Part shown: positions 43,632-54,421 of the stretch, piece after piece
Numbering within the stretch: position 1 is the first letter of the stretch
How the letters are laid out: each line of letters begins with the position of its first letter
Source of the DNA: Nigrospora sphaerica
Lineage: Eukaryota > Ascomycota > Sordariomycetes > Amphisphaeriales > Apiosporaceae
Assembly (NCBI GenBank): GCA_018287875.1
Contig: JAGVVL010000015.1
Coordinates: forward strand, 1,736,001-1,800,000
DNA: 64,000 nucleotides
Direction: 5' to 3'
Made by a program: the position numbers and the translations under genes
The notes under the pieces: generated by a model
Seen by the model: the letters and a program-made list of their open reading frames with translations, nothing else
What the model was told of the DNA's origin: nothing
Databases searched by the model: none

Positions 43632-45056
43632 ATGGTGAAGGAGACGAAGCTGTACGACCAGCTCGGTGTCAAGCCCGACTCCACCCAAGACGAAATCAAG
43701 AAAGGCTACCGGTAAGTTGTCTCTCAACTTGCATTCCATCTCTCCAAGCCCCTGCGTGTCTGCAAGACATGCCGTTTGCGCGAACCCTCTTTGGTACTCG
43801 GTTTCTGTCATGCGGCCAGCTACCTATCTCGACTTGCACCCGCACCATCATCACGTAGCCCTCTTTCCCAACTCCGCAAGCGCGCCCGACCGCTGCTAAC
43901 CACACGGCCTCCAATAGGAAAGCCGCCTTGAAATACCACCCCGATAAGAACAAGGAGAATCCAGCCGCGGCCGAGAAGTTCAAAGAATGCTCGCAAGCCT
44001 ACGAGATTCTATCGGACCCAGAGAAGCGAAAACTCTACGACCAGTATGGTCTGGAGTTCCTCCTGCGCGGCGGTGCTCCGCCCGAGAACCCATTCTCGTC
44101 ACCTGGCGGCGGCGGCGGCGGCATGCCTCAGGGTTTCAACGGCAACTTTAACTTCAGTGGCAGCATGCCCGGCAGCGCGCGGTTCAAATTCACCTCGGCC
44201 AGCCCCGGCGGCATGGGCGGCGGCGGCCCCGGCGGCGGTTTCAACTTCAGCAACCCCGATAGCATCTTTGCTGAATTCATGCGCAACGCGGGCGGCGGCG
44301 GCCTGGATGAGGACGACATAGCCGGCATCTTTGGAATGGGCGCCGGCGGCCCCGGCGGCCCGAGAAACTCGGGCGGCACTGGCCGCTCGCAGCGCATGCG
44401 CACCGGCTTCGACAACGGCAACAGCAACTTCAGCCGGAACGGCGGCCGCGAGGCTACCCCCGAGGTCACGACGGTTGAGCGTGCCTTGCCGCTTTCGCTC
44501 GAAGAACTCTACACGGGTGTCACTAAGAAGATGAAGATTAAGCGCAAGACGTTCGATGATAACGGCAAGCGAACCACAACGGATCAGGTCCTCGAGGTGC
44601 CCATCAAGCCCGGCCTGAAGAAGGGCAGCAAGATCAAGTTCAAGGGCGTCGGTGATCAAGAGGAAGGCGGCAAGCAAGACTTGCACTTTATCGTTGAAGA
44701 GGTAGGCCCTCGCAACCCCCGCCTAAGCCGGCGTCTCGGCCAGACTGCTAACGTGGTGCTAGAAACCCCATCCCCTGTTCGTTCGCGACGGTGACGACTT
44801 GACACACACGCTGGAGCTCACGCTCAAGGAAGCCCTCACGGGCTGGAAGCGGACCGTCACCACCATTGACGGCAAACAGCTGACGATCGAGAAGGCCGGA
44901 CCTACTAACCCGGGTAGCACAGACGTGTACCCCGGGCTCGGCATGCCCATCTCGAAGAAAGCGGGCGATCGGGGCAACTTCATCGTCAAGTACAACGTCA
45001 AGTTCCCGACGACGCTTACCGCAGAACAAAAGGCGCAGTTGAAGGAGATTCTATAG
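43632..45056 (+). CDS. SIS1: Type II Hsp40 J-protein (Sis1/Psi1-like)
   Basis: Co-chaperone that loads clients on Hsp70 and stimulates its ATPase. Sis1 is essential in yeast and acts in the cytosol and nucleus. Three exons, join(43632..43711, 43918..44701, 44763..45056), give 385 residues. The J domain starts [19 protein letters not shown] and has the HPD triad at 34-36. A long Gly/Phe and Gly/Met-rich linker follows (about 75-185), without the Cys-rich zinc domain of type I proteins. The two beta-barrel client-binding domains begin at about [15 protein letters not shown] and continue after intron 2 with [13 protein letters not shown]. The end [12 protein letters not shown] matches the dimerisation helix. 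Intron 1 is 206 bases and splits an Arg codon inside the J domain, a common position in filamentous ascomycetes. Confidence 0.95.
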
Positions 45057-46578
45057 GCTCGAGAAAGCAATAAGTGCGAAAGCGACAAGGGCGTTTCTGG
45101 GGCGGGCGAGCAAGGAACTGGCGTTCTGATGGATATTTTGTATTTTCTGACCCTTTTACATGACGGAACGAAGGCCACGAAGAGAAGAACGAATCCCCGT
45201 GGACGGGCGGGGGCTGGTGATAGATGGCCCCTCACTTGCCGACCGTTGTCTTTATGGGGTTGTTGCGCGCATGCGCACCCCCGAGGCGGCGAGGCGGAAC
45301 GATTGGAGACCAAGACGGCTGGGCCAGCTGGGGTACTCGTCCTTTGGGGCGAGACTACGCTCCGAGTTGAGTTCCGGCACGAAGCGTCGGTCTATCAGCA
45401 TGACTACTACCTAGGTATTGTACATATATCAAACACAGTGGTGTTTAATTGAGACTGTTTTCGAGTCGTAGCCATGCCGATTTCTCTTGGCCGTGCTGAT
45501 CGGTCTGCACGTAGGCCGTGAGTGTCTTGTATGTCTCGCTCGCGGCGTGGGATGCTGCGTCAGCTACCCGCCTGCGATAGTTGCCGTGGCTGGAGATTAG
45601 CGGCGCCAAGCTGTTGCATGAGTGAAGTCTAATAGAATGAGGTTCGGGGATGGAATGATGTTCGTCGGGCTGGTGACAATAGTCGGGCAGCCGAAGATCC
45701 CATGACCGTTGTCGGGACCGGGTCACTTGAAGGCGGATTTGAATGGGCGTGAGTGGGAGCCTGCCGCTGACCGCCGGGTGTGTATGTTGACTCCTGCTTG
45801 TACTACTACCTACTGCTACCGCTTCAATTTCGGACCACTGCACCTCCTGTTATAGCTCGTGTAACCTCTCCTCTTCTCCCGGCGCCCGCAAGTTGAGTAC
45901 CTCCATAGTGAGGTCTGTATTGACGACAAGACGATGGTACGTAACGATTCAGGCAGGTACCACTCGGCAGGTTCACTCACCGGACGACGCCAGCAGGTGT
46001 TTTGCATCCATTTCCGTGATGGGGCCTCGGGAACTTCCCGTCCCATCGGCAGGCGCTCGGGGGGTCACGCGTCTTGCTCTCTTCCACTCCCTGCCCTTCT
46101 GGCGTCCCTACGGAGTACATCGTACATTCCACCCACCCCATCACTTGAACGTCTGCCCCTCTCAGGAGGGACTCTCTCCGAGTCGCCATATCGGGCCACT
46201 TTCGCACCTGGTCTCGGCCCCATCCAAACCCGTTGCGATGCACTCTCGCGCATGAGTCCGCACCCGACCCGTATTGGACCATGGATCCAGGGTCCCCTCC
46301 ACCCCCCGACAAAGGAGTGACGACCCGGCCTCTCCTTTTCGTGTCCCCTTGCCGGGTTGCCAAGCCTTTGTTGCCAGCCGTGTGTCTGAGTAGGCATCCG
46401 AGTGTCTGGCCATTCGGGACTTATGTTGCTTCGCCGCGGGTCTGCTCGCTGGCACAATGTCTTCTTCCCCTTGATACTTCACTCGTGGCAGGACTGGCCG
46501 GCCACACGCTCTCGGCCCACAAGGAACCTATACGCTTCGAACAAAGCGTTCAGGAGGCGCCGTTGTGTTGTGCGCGCC
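45057..46578. other. Intergenic region upstream of GH125
   Basis: About 1.5 kb with the J-protein 3' UTR and the GH125 promoter. The ACCTAGGT palindrome is at 45409-45416 and TACGGAGTA at 46109-46117. The open frames here (for example 45977-46457, minus) are overlapping and not convincing. Confidence 0.45.
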
Positions 46579-48207
46579 ATGCGGTTCAACGTGGCGAGCT
46601 TCTGGCTCGCTGCCCCGGCCCTGCTCACGACCACTGTCTGGGGAGGCTGTCCCAGCTATGCGTCGTGGTCCCAACAGCTTCACGAGCCCTTTTCTACGGG
46701 TGCGTACCGGCTGTCGTACCAGCGACCCGAGCCGGCCTGCCGGACTTTCAACTCGACGGCCGTTGAGGACATCATCGTGCGTCTCAAGGGCAAGATCACC
46801 GACCCGGATCTTTTCCGCCTCTTCGAGAACACGTTCCCCAACACGCTGGACACGGCCATCAAGTGGCGCGGCGTCGCCGCCAACAACACCGACGAGGAGC
46901 TCTGCTTCGTTATCACGGGCGACATCAACGCCATGTGGATCCGCGACAGCGCCAACCAGATCGCCCCCTACAGGTCTGCTATGAAGGACAAGACGGACGA
47001 CATTGCATCGGTTTTCCGCGGCGTCATCAACCTCCAGGCACGCTATCTCGTCGTCAACCCGTACTGTAATGCCTTCCACCCACCGCCTGAGAGCGAGATC
47101 CCCGTCGAGATCAACACCGCCATCTACTCGGTGACGCCGTCGTACGACAAGAAGTTTGTCTTCACCTGCAACTTTGAGCTCGACGATTTCTCGGCCTTTC
47201 TGCAGGCCAGCCACGACTACTATAACGCGACAGGTGATGTCGACTTTTTTGGCAAGTTCCAGTGGATCCACGCCATCCAGTCTATCATGGCCGCCTCGCG
47301 CGCCATGCAGCAGGGCACGTACGCCGACGACGGCAGCTGGGTCGTGCCCGAGTACACGTTCCAGTCGCAGACTATGACGGCGTCGGGCACGCTGAAGAAC
47401 TACGGCATCGGCAACCCCGTCAACTACACGGGGCTGATCCGGGCGCCCTTCCGGCCCAGCGACGACGCGGCCACGTACGACTTCGGCATCGCCGCCAACA
47501 TGATGATGGCCGTCTACCTCGACTCCAACGCCCGCATCATGGAGCAGCTGCCCAGCGCGCCGGCGGGGCTGGCGGCCGAAATGCGCGCCCTGGCCGCCGA
47601 GGTGCGTGCGGCCGTGCAGCACTGGGGCGTCGTGACGGCGCCCGACGGCCGGCGCGTGTACGCCTACGAGGTGGACGGCTTTGGCGGCCAGAACCTCATG
47701 GACGACGCCAACGTGCCGTCGCTGCTGTCAGCGCCCTTCCTCGGCTTCGTCGCCCGCGATGATCCTATCTACCGCAACACGCGTGCCTTCGTGCTGAGCC
47801 GCGCCAACCCCTTTTGGTGCCAGGGCCCCGTCATCAGCGCCGTCGGCAGCCCCCACATCCGCCCCGGTGCCGCCTGGCCCATGGCCAGCATCGTACGCGT
47901 CCTGACGGCTGACGACGACGCCGAGATCTACCAGAACGTCCGCGAGGTCCTGGCCAGCACCGCCGGCCTCGGCCTCGTGCACGAGAGCGTCGACAGCTTC
48001 GACGCCAGCCGCTGGACCAGGCAGTGGTATGTTGATTCTGAGCCTTTTCTGTGGCTACGTTCATCGCAATCGAACCCCTTTGCTAACGGCAGATGCCCCT
48101 CCAGGTTTACGTGGGCGAACGGCCTCTTTGGACAGATGATCCTCGATCTTGAGACGCGCAAGCCCGAGATCCTCAGCGAGAGCTTCCAGCCCTTCCGCTA
48201 CAATTAA
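46579..48207 (+). CDS. Secreted GH125 exo-alpha-1,6-mannosidase
   Basis: Inverting glycosidase family that removes terminal alpha-1,6-linked mannose from mannans and N-glycan outer chains. Join(46579..48026, 48105..48207) gives 516 residues. The signal peptide is MRFNVASFWLAAPALLTTTVWG. GH125 hallmarks include TFPNTLDTAIKW, TGDINAMWIRDSANQ (RDS at 122-124), FTCNFELDDFSAFL, YGIGNPVNYTGLIRAPFRPSDD, NMMMAVYLDSNARI and FTWANGLFGQMI near the end. The 78-base intron (gtatgt...ctccag, branch TGCTAAC) is a multiple of three without a stop, so the unspliced frame stays open; splicing restores RQW-FTWANG. An AG only a few bases after the branch point is skipped. An open frame runs 59 codons further up, but the signal peptide fixes the start. 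Likely wall or secretory glycan trimming, or use of mannan as food. Confidence 0.93.
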   Translation: MRFNVASFWLAAPALLTTTVWGGCPSYASWSQQLHEPFSTGAYRLSYQRPEPACRTFNSTAVEDIIVRLKGKITDPDLFRLFENTFPNTLDTAIKWRGVAANNTDEELCFVITGDINAMWIRDSANQIAPYRSAMKDKTDDIASVFRGVINLQARYLVVNPYCNAFHPPPESEIPVEINTAIYSVTPSYDKKFVFTCNFELDDFSAFLQASHDYYNATGDVDFFGKFQWIHAIQSIMAASRAMQQGTYADDGSWVVPEYTFQSQTMTASGTLKNYGIGNPVNYTGLIRAPFRPSDDAATYDFGIAANMMMAVYLDSNARIMEQLPSAPAGLAAEMRALAAEVRAAVQHWGVVTAPDGRRVYAYEVDGFGGQNLMDDANVPSLLSAPFLGFVARDDPIYRNTRAFVLSRANPFWCQGPVISAVGSPHIRPGAAWPMASIVRVLTADDDAEIYQNVREVLASTAGLGLVHESVDSFDASRWTRQWYVDSEPFLWLRSSQSNPFANGRCPSRFTWANGLFGQMILDLETRKPEILSESFQPFRYN

Positions 48208-49209
48208 GTAGTCATGAAGGCATTAATTGATTGAGAAACCTTGTGGTGTGTAGTTGTTTTAGCTACAGTCATTCGTGCCCAACGTACATAGTTCAGATGT
48301 CGACGGCTTACCCTAAACTAGTTGCACTGCTCTCTTGAATCCCACTCGGCGACAATCCCGGCCTTTTCGGGTACGCTCTTCTCAGCCTTGCGCAATCCAC
48401 CTTCTGGTTCCTGTTTTGCAATACCGCACTTTCATCGTTCGTTTCACAAATGATATATTCCCGTAACTCGAATGATTCTCTTTGATTGTCGTGGTTCGTT
48501 CCTTCTTTGGGGACCTGTCTCACAGGGTCTCCCCTCACATGGGGAGAGGGGGTGTCTCATGCGCCTCTCTCGAGGAGCCCGTCGAGGTCTCCCATGACTT
48601 GGGGAAGAGCTGCCCGGCCACTCGACTGGTTGAGGGAAACCCTTAAACCCCCGCACCAGGCCCGATTTCTTGCCCTGTCCGGTTTGGGAGGGGGAGGGGG
48701 TCGACGGCATGGTGGACGCTGACATGGTGAAATCTGATATGGTGGGTTTATGTGTGCAGAGATGGTAGAGGAGCTAAGTGGACTGAATAAAGGATGGGCG
48801 CGTGGGCGAGAGGTTGTCAAGGAGCCTTCGCTTTATGTGTATTCATACCCTTACAATACCGTCTAGGAAAGCCAGGCCCTATTTGAACTTTCCGACAAAG
48901 ACACCGGGCGTCTTCCCTGTGTACTACTCATTAGACTTCAGTAATGGGCGCCCATGGGTTACCCAGAAAAAACCCATTGGTAGCCCAGCTTCAGAGCAAT
49001 GTACCCATGGGTTACCCAGATCACCGACTGAAAATGAAATGTCCTTACAGTAGTTAACACTCACTACGCGTAGTATGAGTGAAGTAACCATGAGGGCATC
49101 AATCAATTCCCTTCCATAAAGCTCGAAAAACTAATCGCAAACGCAGCGCATATTAGAAACCAGCGGCATACTCGGCGTATGTCGGGATGAAGTAACCTTG
49201 AGGGCATCA
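48206..49209 (+). repeat. Dispersed 21-28-base repeat, three copies
   Basis: Copies at 48206-48233, 49081-49108 and 49189-49209. The second and third share 20 of 21 bases (GAAGTAACC, then A or T, then TGAGGGCATCA). The first and second agree over 27 bases apart from six changes, all transitions. Copy one begins on the last two bases of the GH125 stop codon. Copies two and three are each preceded within about 20 bases by a short inverted repeat (ACTACGCGTAGT at 49063-49074; CATAC...GTATG near 49168). Confidence 0.6.
48951..49020 (+). repeat. 17-base direct repeat, two copies
   Basis: CCCATGGGTTACCCAGA occurs at 48951-48967 and again at 49004-49020, 53 bases apart. A partial relative (AACCCATTGGTAGCCCAG) lies between them at about 48971-48988. 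Confidence 0.8.
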
Positions 49210-49221
49210 GCTCAAGTCTCT

Positions 49222-50627
49222 CTACTGCGTATAGAGCGCTTGCTCGTTCTCGCTTTGCTGGGGGTCACCACCATTGTCGTCATCGTCATCGTTATCCTCG
49301 GTACCAGCGTTAGATTCCGTAAGCTCGCGATTTTTGCTGACCTCATGTTGGCTGGCAAGCTTTCTTCTCTTATTTTGCTTGCTTCGGCTGGGAAGAGAAG
49401 CATCCGGGTCGTAGTAGTGCTCCTCAATGGGCTTCCGCTTGAGATTTTTGAATACGCTGGAGAGATGAGAAGTTCTCATCTCTCCTGCGTGGCCCCTGGC
49501 AAGATGCTTCCAGACCTCGGCCTTCTGTTTCCCATTGGCAGCCTTTTGCGCTTTCTTCCAGTTTGGGTCGCGTGCACATATCGACCGAGTCTGCGTACCG
49601 GTTGAGCGGGTATTTCACGCCAGTGCTGTTGACCTTGGTTAGAAAATAGATTCTCGTCCCGTCAGACATAAAGCTGTTAAGTAAATTGGAGTTCTCGATA
49701 ATATTCTTACGCCGGTCGGTGACTAAGAAGCTGCCAAAGGTTATAGTAAGTACGATTCCCCGCCGAGATCCGGGTTAGGCTCCGGCCGGTTCACAGCAAC
49801 CCCCGAATTATCCAAAACGGGTCCCAGTAGTAGGGCTCACGGAAGCGACCGCCGGCCTTGGGGACCACGGTCGGCGAGATACGAGGCCCAGGGCCTTTAC
49901 GCAGACCTTTCCTGCTTTCTGTGGCTGACCTTGCCCGCTTTCCTCGCGCCTGGGCCGGACGGCGAGCAAGGGGACTGTCGGCTTGACGATGAGTGCGCGG
50001 TCCATGCTCGCTGCCTCTTGGGCGAGTCTGTGGACCCATTGGTCGAGTGCCACATCGAGGGCTTCGTCGTGACATGAATTCTGTCTTATTTGGGTCATGT
50101 AGGAATGCTAGCAGATCTGGGTTCGCTGCCAGGGGATATCGTCCAGGATTCTGCCGTCTTTCGGCGGCGAATCTAGCGATTCTGTTCTTTATGTTGGTAT
50201 CGGTGATCAAATGAAAGCATGCCGCCACCCAGCTGGTGCGTTTGTCTGCCGGGCCATTAAGTGCAGGCGCGGGTACACTCCTTCGAACAAAGGCCCGGCC
50301 GGCCGATCCACCCGTGAACAGTGGCGACTGGATGTTGTGGCCGGCCCAGCCGAGACGCGGGAATCTGCTCAGCTCGAAGGCTCGGCGGGGGGCGAGCGTT
50401 TGTGAGCAGCACCGCTTGCTGGGCGCTTCTGTCCCATGGTTCTCGGTCCTTACCCGTCCGTGATCCGGCCAGCTGGTGCGCCCCGGAACCACCAGATAGG
50501 CATACGATGATCTTCTCGGCCGTGGGAAAGTAGCAGCTACTATAGGTATATAATATATCGTCGATGCATCTGGACCCGCGCGGGAAGTGTCAAGGTGGTT
50601 TGGGCGCGAACAGTGGTGGATACGCAA
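49222..50627 (-). pseudogene. Frame-broken protein remnants, identity unknown
   Basis: Two protein-like segments on the minus strand. The segment near 49222-49745 reads through FGSFLVTDRRKNIIENSN and LTKVNSTGVKYPLNRYA in one frame and continues in another as CARDPNWKKAQKAANGKQK, then a basic and acidic tail ending in an Asp run and a stop at 49222. The segment near 49800-50220 reads ITDTNIKNRIARFAAERR and NPDLLAFLHDPNKTEF, then shifts frame to HDEALDVALDQWVHRLAQEA. Each shift needs a one- or two-base change or an unseen intron. They may be one decayed gene or two. No domain is recognised; a domesticated or dead mobile-element protein is possible but unproven. Confidence 0.3.
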
Positions 50628-50749
50628 TGCTTAAAGGGACTGTGGGACTTATCGCCAGAACAGGTCGCGAACTGCTCCTTGTTAACGTCAGCTTTATAAG
50701 TATTAGCGAAAAGTGCCGCGTTTTAATGCGATCACATAACTTACATTGA

Positions 50750-50873
50750 GGACTCGTGGTATAATACTAGGAGGAGTCGTGCTATAATACTAGGAGGAGT
50801 CGTGCTATAATACTAGGAGGAGTCGTGCTATAATACTAGGAGGAGTCGTGCTATAATACTGGAAGGAGTCGTG
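50750..50873. repeat. 23-base minisatellite, six copies
   Basis: Unit AGTCGTGCTATAATACTAGGAGG-like. The AGTCGTG core (first copy ACTCGTG) starts at 50752, 50775, 50798, 50821, 50844 and 50867, an exact 23-base period. The inner copies are identical, the first and last diverged. There are no spacers, so it is a tandem minisatellite. Confidence 0.95.
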
Positions 50874-52939
50874 ATTGGCTATGTCGAAGGTGGCATCGCG
50901 CCACACTTTGTCCTTGATGAACTTTGGCTCCGGGAGGCGATGTAACGTCTATATCACGAGATGTTAGCGGTGCTGCTCTAATCTCTTAAAATCTGCTGAG
51001 GTCTTTACCTTGTTCTGCTTAACCATGATCTGCGCGTTACCTATGTTGAGAGTGAGGGTATGGTGAACCAGACTGGCGACCGCGCTCCGTATAAGACAGC
51101 ACTGACAACAACCGATGTCGCTACTAGTTTAGGCGTTAATTTGCTCTGCTTCGTTACGAGTGGCCGGTTGGGGGAGGAAAACAGGCCTAGCGTCTTGCGA
51201 CGGGAAGCGCGGAACGCCCCGTGACTGAAGAGTTAGTTACCTTGAGTTGTCGCTCAACCCCACGCCGAAGTTCACTTTGCCAGTATCTTCTTAGGGTCAG
51301 CTAAGCTTGTTCCAGACAACTGTTGTGTCGTCCCAGCCTCAACGTTCGTGTGGTGCGTATAAAGCTAGTCCTACACGACACTTAATCTACATGTAGCCTC
51401 TAAAGCGGTACACGTACCCGACCGCCACCCCTAGAAAGTTCAGTGGCTCTGGGCCGCCCGCGCTTCGCTCGCAGAAGGGAGCGAAAACCCACGATGAGGA
51501 AAGAGACGATGTCGAACTTACCTGTGATGTAAAGTGCGCGATAGACGCGGGTGGGGGGCTGCTGCCTTCTACGTGTCCAGACAACCGCTCCCACTTCCCC
51601 CGGGTAAGCACCGACTGAGGGGATGTTAATTTGCGAAACAGGTTAACACAGGTGCTGATCTGGCGTTTATTCCAAAGTTATGTCTGGGTGGTTCTCATAA
51701 CCGCAGGTTTGTAGGTATAATCACTCATGTTTTGGGCGGTTCGGGCAGAGGACGGGATGATATTCGGAAGCAATGAAGCAGTCAGTGGTGCTGGATCATT
51801 AGCGGGTGAGCTGATGGACCGATGGACGGATCCGCTTACCACGGGTTTGCTGTGAAAGGTACCGTGAGCCAAGAATACGGTAGAGGTTTAGCAGCTACAT
51901 ATAGCGCGAGGGTTTCCAAGGCGGCAGAAGTAAGGTGACTTTGGCCATGAAAGACGAAACGCAGTGAACAGCGAAACTCGCCACGGCTTTTTAACGGGAC
52001 ATTAGTCGTACGTGGTCGAGACAGAAGGATAGTCAAGCCATGCTTTGAAGGACCCTCGTAGTAAAGAACGAGGTAAGCGCCTGTAGATACTGGGTTTGCG
52101 GTCTGATGGGTTTAAAAAGCAGTTATGATTTTATAGGGGTTGGTGTAAGTCAGAAAGAATGACATCCCAAGTGAATCTGTCACATGAGAACTGGACATAG
52201 GGATTGTTGCCGCCCTCATTAAGCAGATTTCTACCGCTGCTCACTGGAACCAGACCTGGTAAGCCAGCCCGGCTAGCAGCATAAACTACTGAAGTCGTGG
52301 TGATGGCAAGGTCTTAAGCTGCCACCCTCTAGTTGTCTTTGTAGTTAATACACCAAGGCCAAGAATATGTGCAAGGTGCTAAATGGTAGATGTTGCGATG
52401 TGATGCGGATGCTCTGTGCTTATTCCAAGAGTTAACAACATGTGTTGGGAAGGAGCGCTGACACGAGTTTGGCTAGTGGACTCAACAGAGAGTACGAATG
52501 AATACCCTTCCTAGAGCAAGTGCGACCATCACCCATAAGAAGTAGCGATAGCGGACATGACAACGTGAAGGCCTGGGGGTGTGCTCGAAATTGTACTTAG
52601 TAACCCCCCTAGTATCAATCGAGAACACCAGGTATCATGAAATACGCTATTATCATATTCACTGGAAAGCACGGAGGTCCGGCGCAAAAGCCCAAGACAC
52701 CGTGGGATGCCCAGACATGCGTGAATGAGAAGCTGCCACTATTCAGTAGCTGTAAGGGGGTATTCAAAAATCCGTATTAAAACAGTTTGCGTGGCCAAGC
52801 AGCCGTACGCCAACAACGCCTCCGTCCTCGAGTAGTATTTTCCGCGTTTCGTCCTTATGTACAACCATGTCGAGCGGGGTGTTTGCCCTGCCGGCGCAAT
52901 CTGACTTGACCGGCGGGCTGGCTACTGCTTTCCGAGGTT

Positions 52940-54421
52940 TTATTTGACCACAAAAACGCAGGCGGCCACGAGGCTTAATGATACGGCCGAAGTGAGGAAG
53001 CCGGCGGCGATCTTGTCCTTCAGGGTGACGGGCTCGTACATGGGAGGCATCTTGGACTGGTTCGAGGCGCCGGCGTTGGGATTCCCCTTGGAGGTGCCAC
53101 CCGTGTCGGCCGTCACGGCCGCCGGCGTCGTCTTCTTGACGAGTGTGTACATCATGGCCGACAGGGCGCTCATCTGCTCGCCCACCCCCACAAGCCCGTC
53201 GAACTGGTTCTTCTTGGTCCACGCGAAGCCGCAGGCAGTGCCCGGGATGCCCTTGAAGGCGTTGCCCCCCACCGAGCCCGAGCACTGCTGGGCCGCCGCC
53301 TGGGCGTTCAGTTTGATCAAGGGCTCAATCGTGTCGAAGGTGAAGGGCGCCATCTGCGTCGTGCCCGCCATCCAGCGAACGAGGTACCCCTTGAAACTCT
53401 GCTGGTCGAAGTTGCAGAGACGGTTCGGCTCACATGGCCTTTCCTCCATAATGCCATCTATGAAATGGAACTCGGTGGCGTGCTTCAAGTGGCCCTCCAC
53501 GCGCTGTTTCCATTTGGCGTCACCCTGGGTGTGGTTGTACATGACGGCAGCGCCGTGCAGGAAAATGCCCGAGTTATACGTCCACTCGGCCTTGTCGATC
53601 GTTTTGCAGTTGTCGCCCACGCCTGCACCGTCAAAGACCTGGAATTCGGGCGAGATGAGATCGCTGGTCGTCATCCAGTCGTAGATCTTATCGGCCCAGT
53701 CGGCGTAGGTCTGGTTGCCCGTGAACCGTGCCAGGCGTGCCGAGAGGTTGAAGAAGCAGCCGTTGGAGATGGAGTTCTGTACCAGTGTGAGCGGATCGCG
53801 GCATCAGAGGGAGGGGCCGCAAAGGTGCCCACCTTGTAGTTGAAGCCGTTGTTGAAAGTGAAGATCTGCCACCGCAGGCCTCCACCGCACGTCTTCTCGT
53901 CCCAACGGCCCACGTACTCGTTGAAGACGGCTTGGGCCAAGGCCAACCACTGCGGCTGGTCTTCGGGTGGGTCGGGAAACTTGTTTTCTGCTGCCGTCAT
54001 GGCCGCCATGGCCCAGAAGCCTTGGTCATCGTTTCCCTCGGTTCTTGTCTGGTTCTGAGGCATGAAGTCGCGATCGTCGCCGGCCTGGTGCAATAACGCC
54101 TGCGACGTCACCTCGTTGTAGGTTGTGTCTCCGGTATAAAACCAATAGTCGACCATCGTTCCGAACATGGCCCCTGCTTCCCACCAAAAGTACGGGTCGG
54201 GTAGGTTGCCGGGGACATCGCCCGTGTTGTTGCCCGTGTAGTATTTTAATAAGCCGAAGGCCACCGTGCTTGCTGCCGACTTAATGGAGGCTGTGGCTCG
54301 TGTTAACACCTTGGCGCCGAGTAGAGACGGTCAACTTACCATCGCTGTTGACATCCAACTGGATAGCGCGGGCTGTGCTCGCCAATAGGCCGACGGCCGT
54401 GGTTACGGAGAGGAATTTCAT
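52940..54421 (-). CDS. DFG5/DCW1-like: GPI-anchored GH76 enzyme, DFG5/DCW1-type
   Basis: Mannan endo-1,6-alpha-mannosidase family. Yeast Dfg5 and Dcw1 are thought to transfer GPI-anchored proteins onto wall glucan. Three exons, complement(52940..53776, 53833..54290, 54340..54421), give 458 residues. A signal peptide (1-19) precedes the (alpha/alpha)6 barrel. The catalytic Asp pair is Asp115-Asp116 in [10 protein letters not shown]. Other marks are [60 protein letters not shown] and [14 protein letters not shown]. The C-terminus has a Ser/Asn/Gly stretch and ends in a hydrophobic segment ([18 protein letters not shown]) with a single Lys, a GPI attachment signal. It lies at the plasma membrane and wall. 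Reading through intron 2 would wrongly terminate exon 2, so the three-exon model is needed. Confidence 0.95.

Larger units (their letters stand above)
48208..52939. other. Gene-poor repeat island between GH125 and GH76
   Basis: 4.7 kb with higher AT content than its flanks. It holds a three-copy dispersed repeat (48206, 49081, 49189), a 17-base direct repeat (48951 and 49004), a 23-base minisatellite (50750-50873) and two frame-broken protein-like segments (49222-50627). From 50880 to 52760 no frame longer than about 75 codons is seen on either strand. This is the most transposon-graveyard-like part of the window, though I recognise no transposase or terminal repeats. Confidence 0.6.

Noticed and set aside
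50750..50873. Repeat array as a CRISPR, or its TATAAT words as bacterial promoters
   Set aside because: The repeats are contiguous with no spacers, the DNA is clearly eukaryotic, and TATAAT recurs simply because it is part of the tandem unit.
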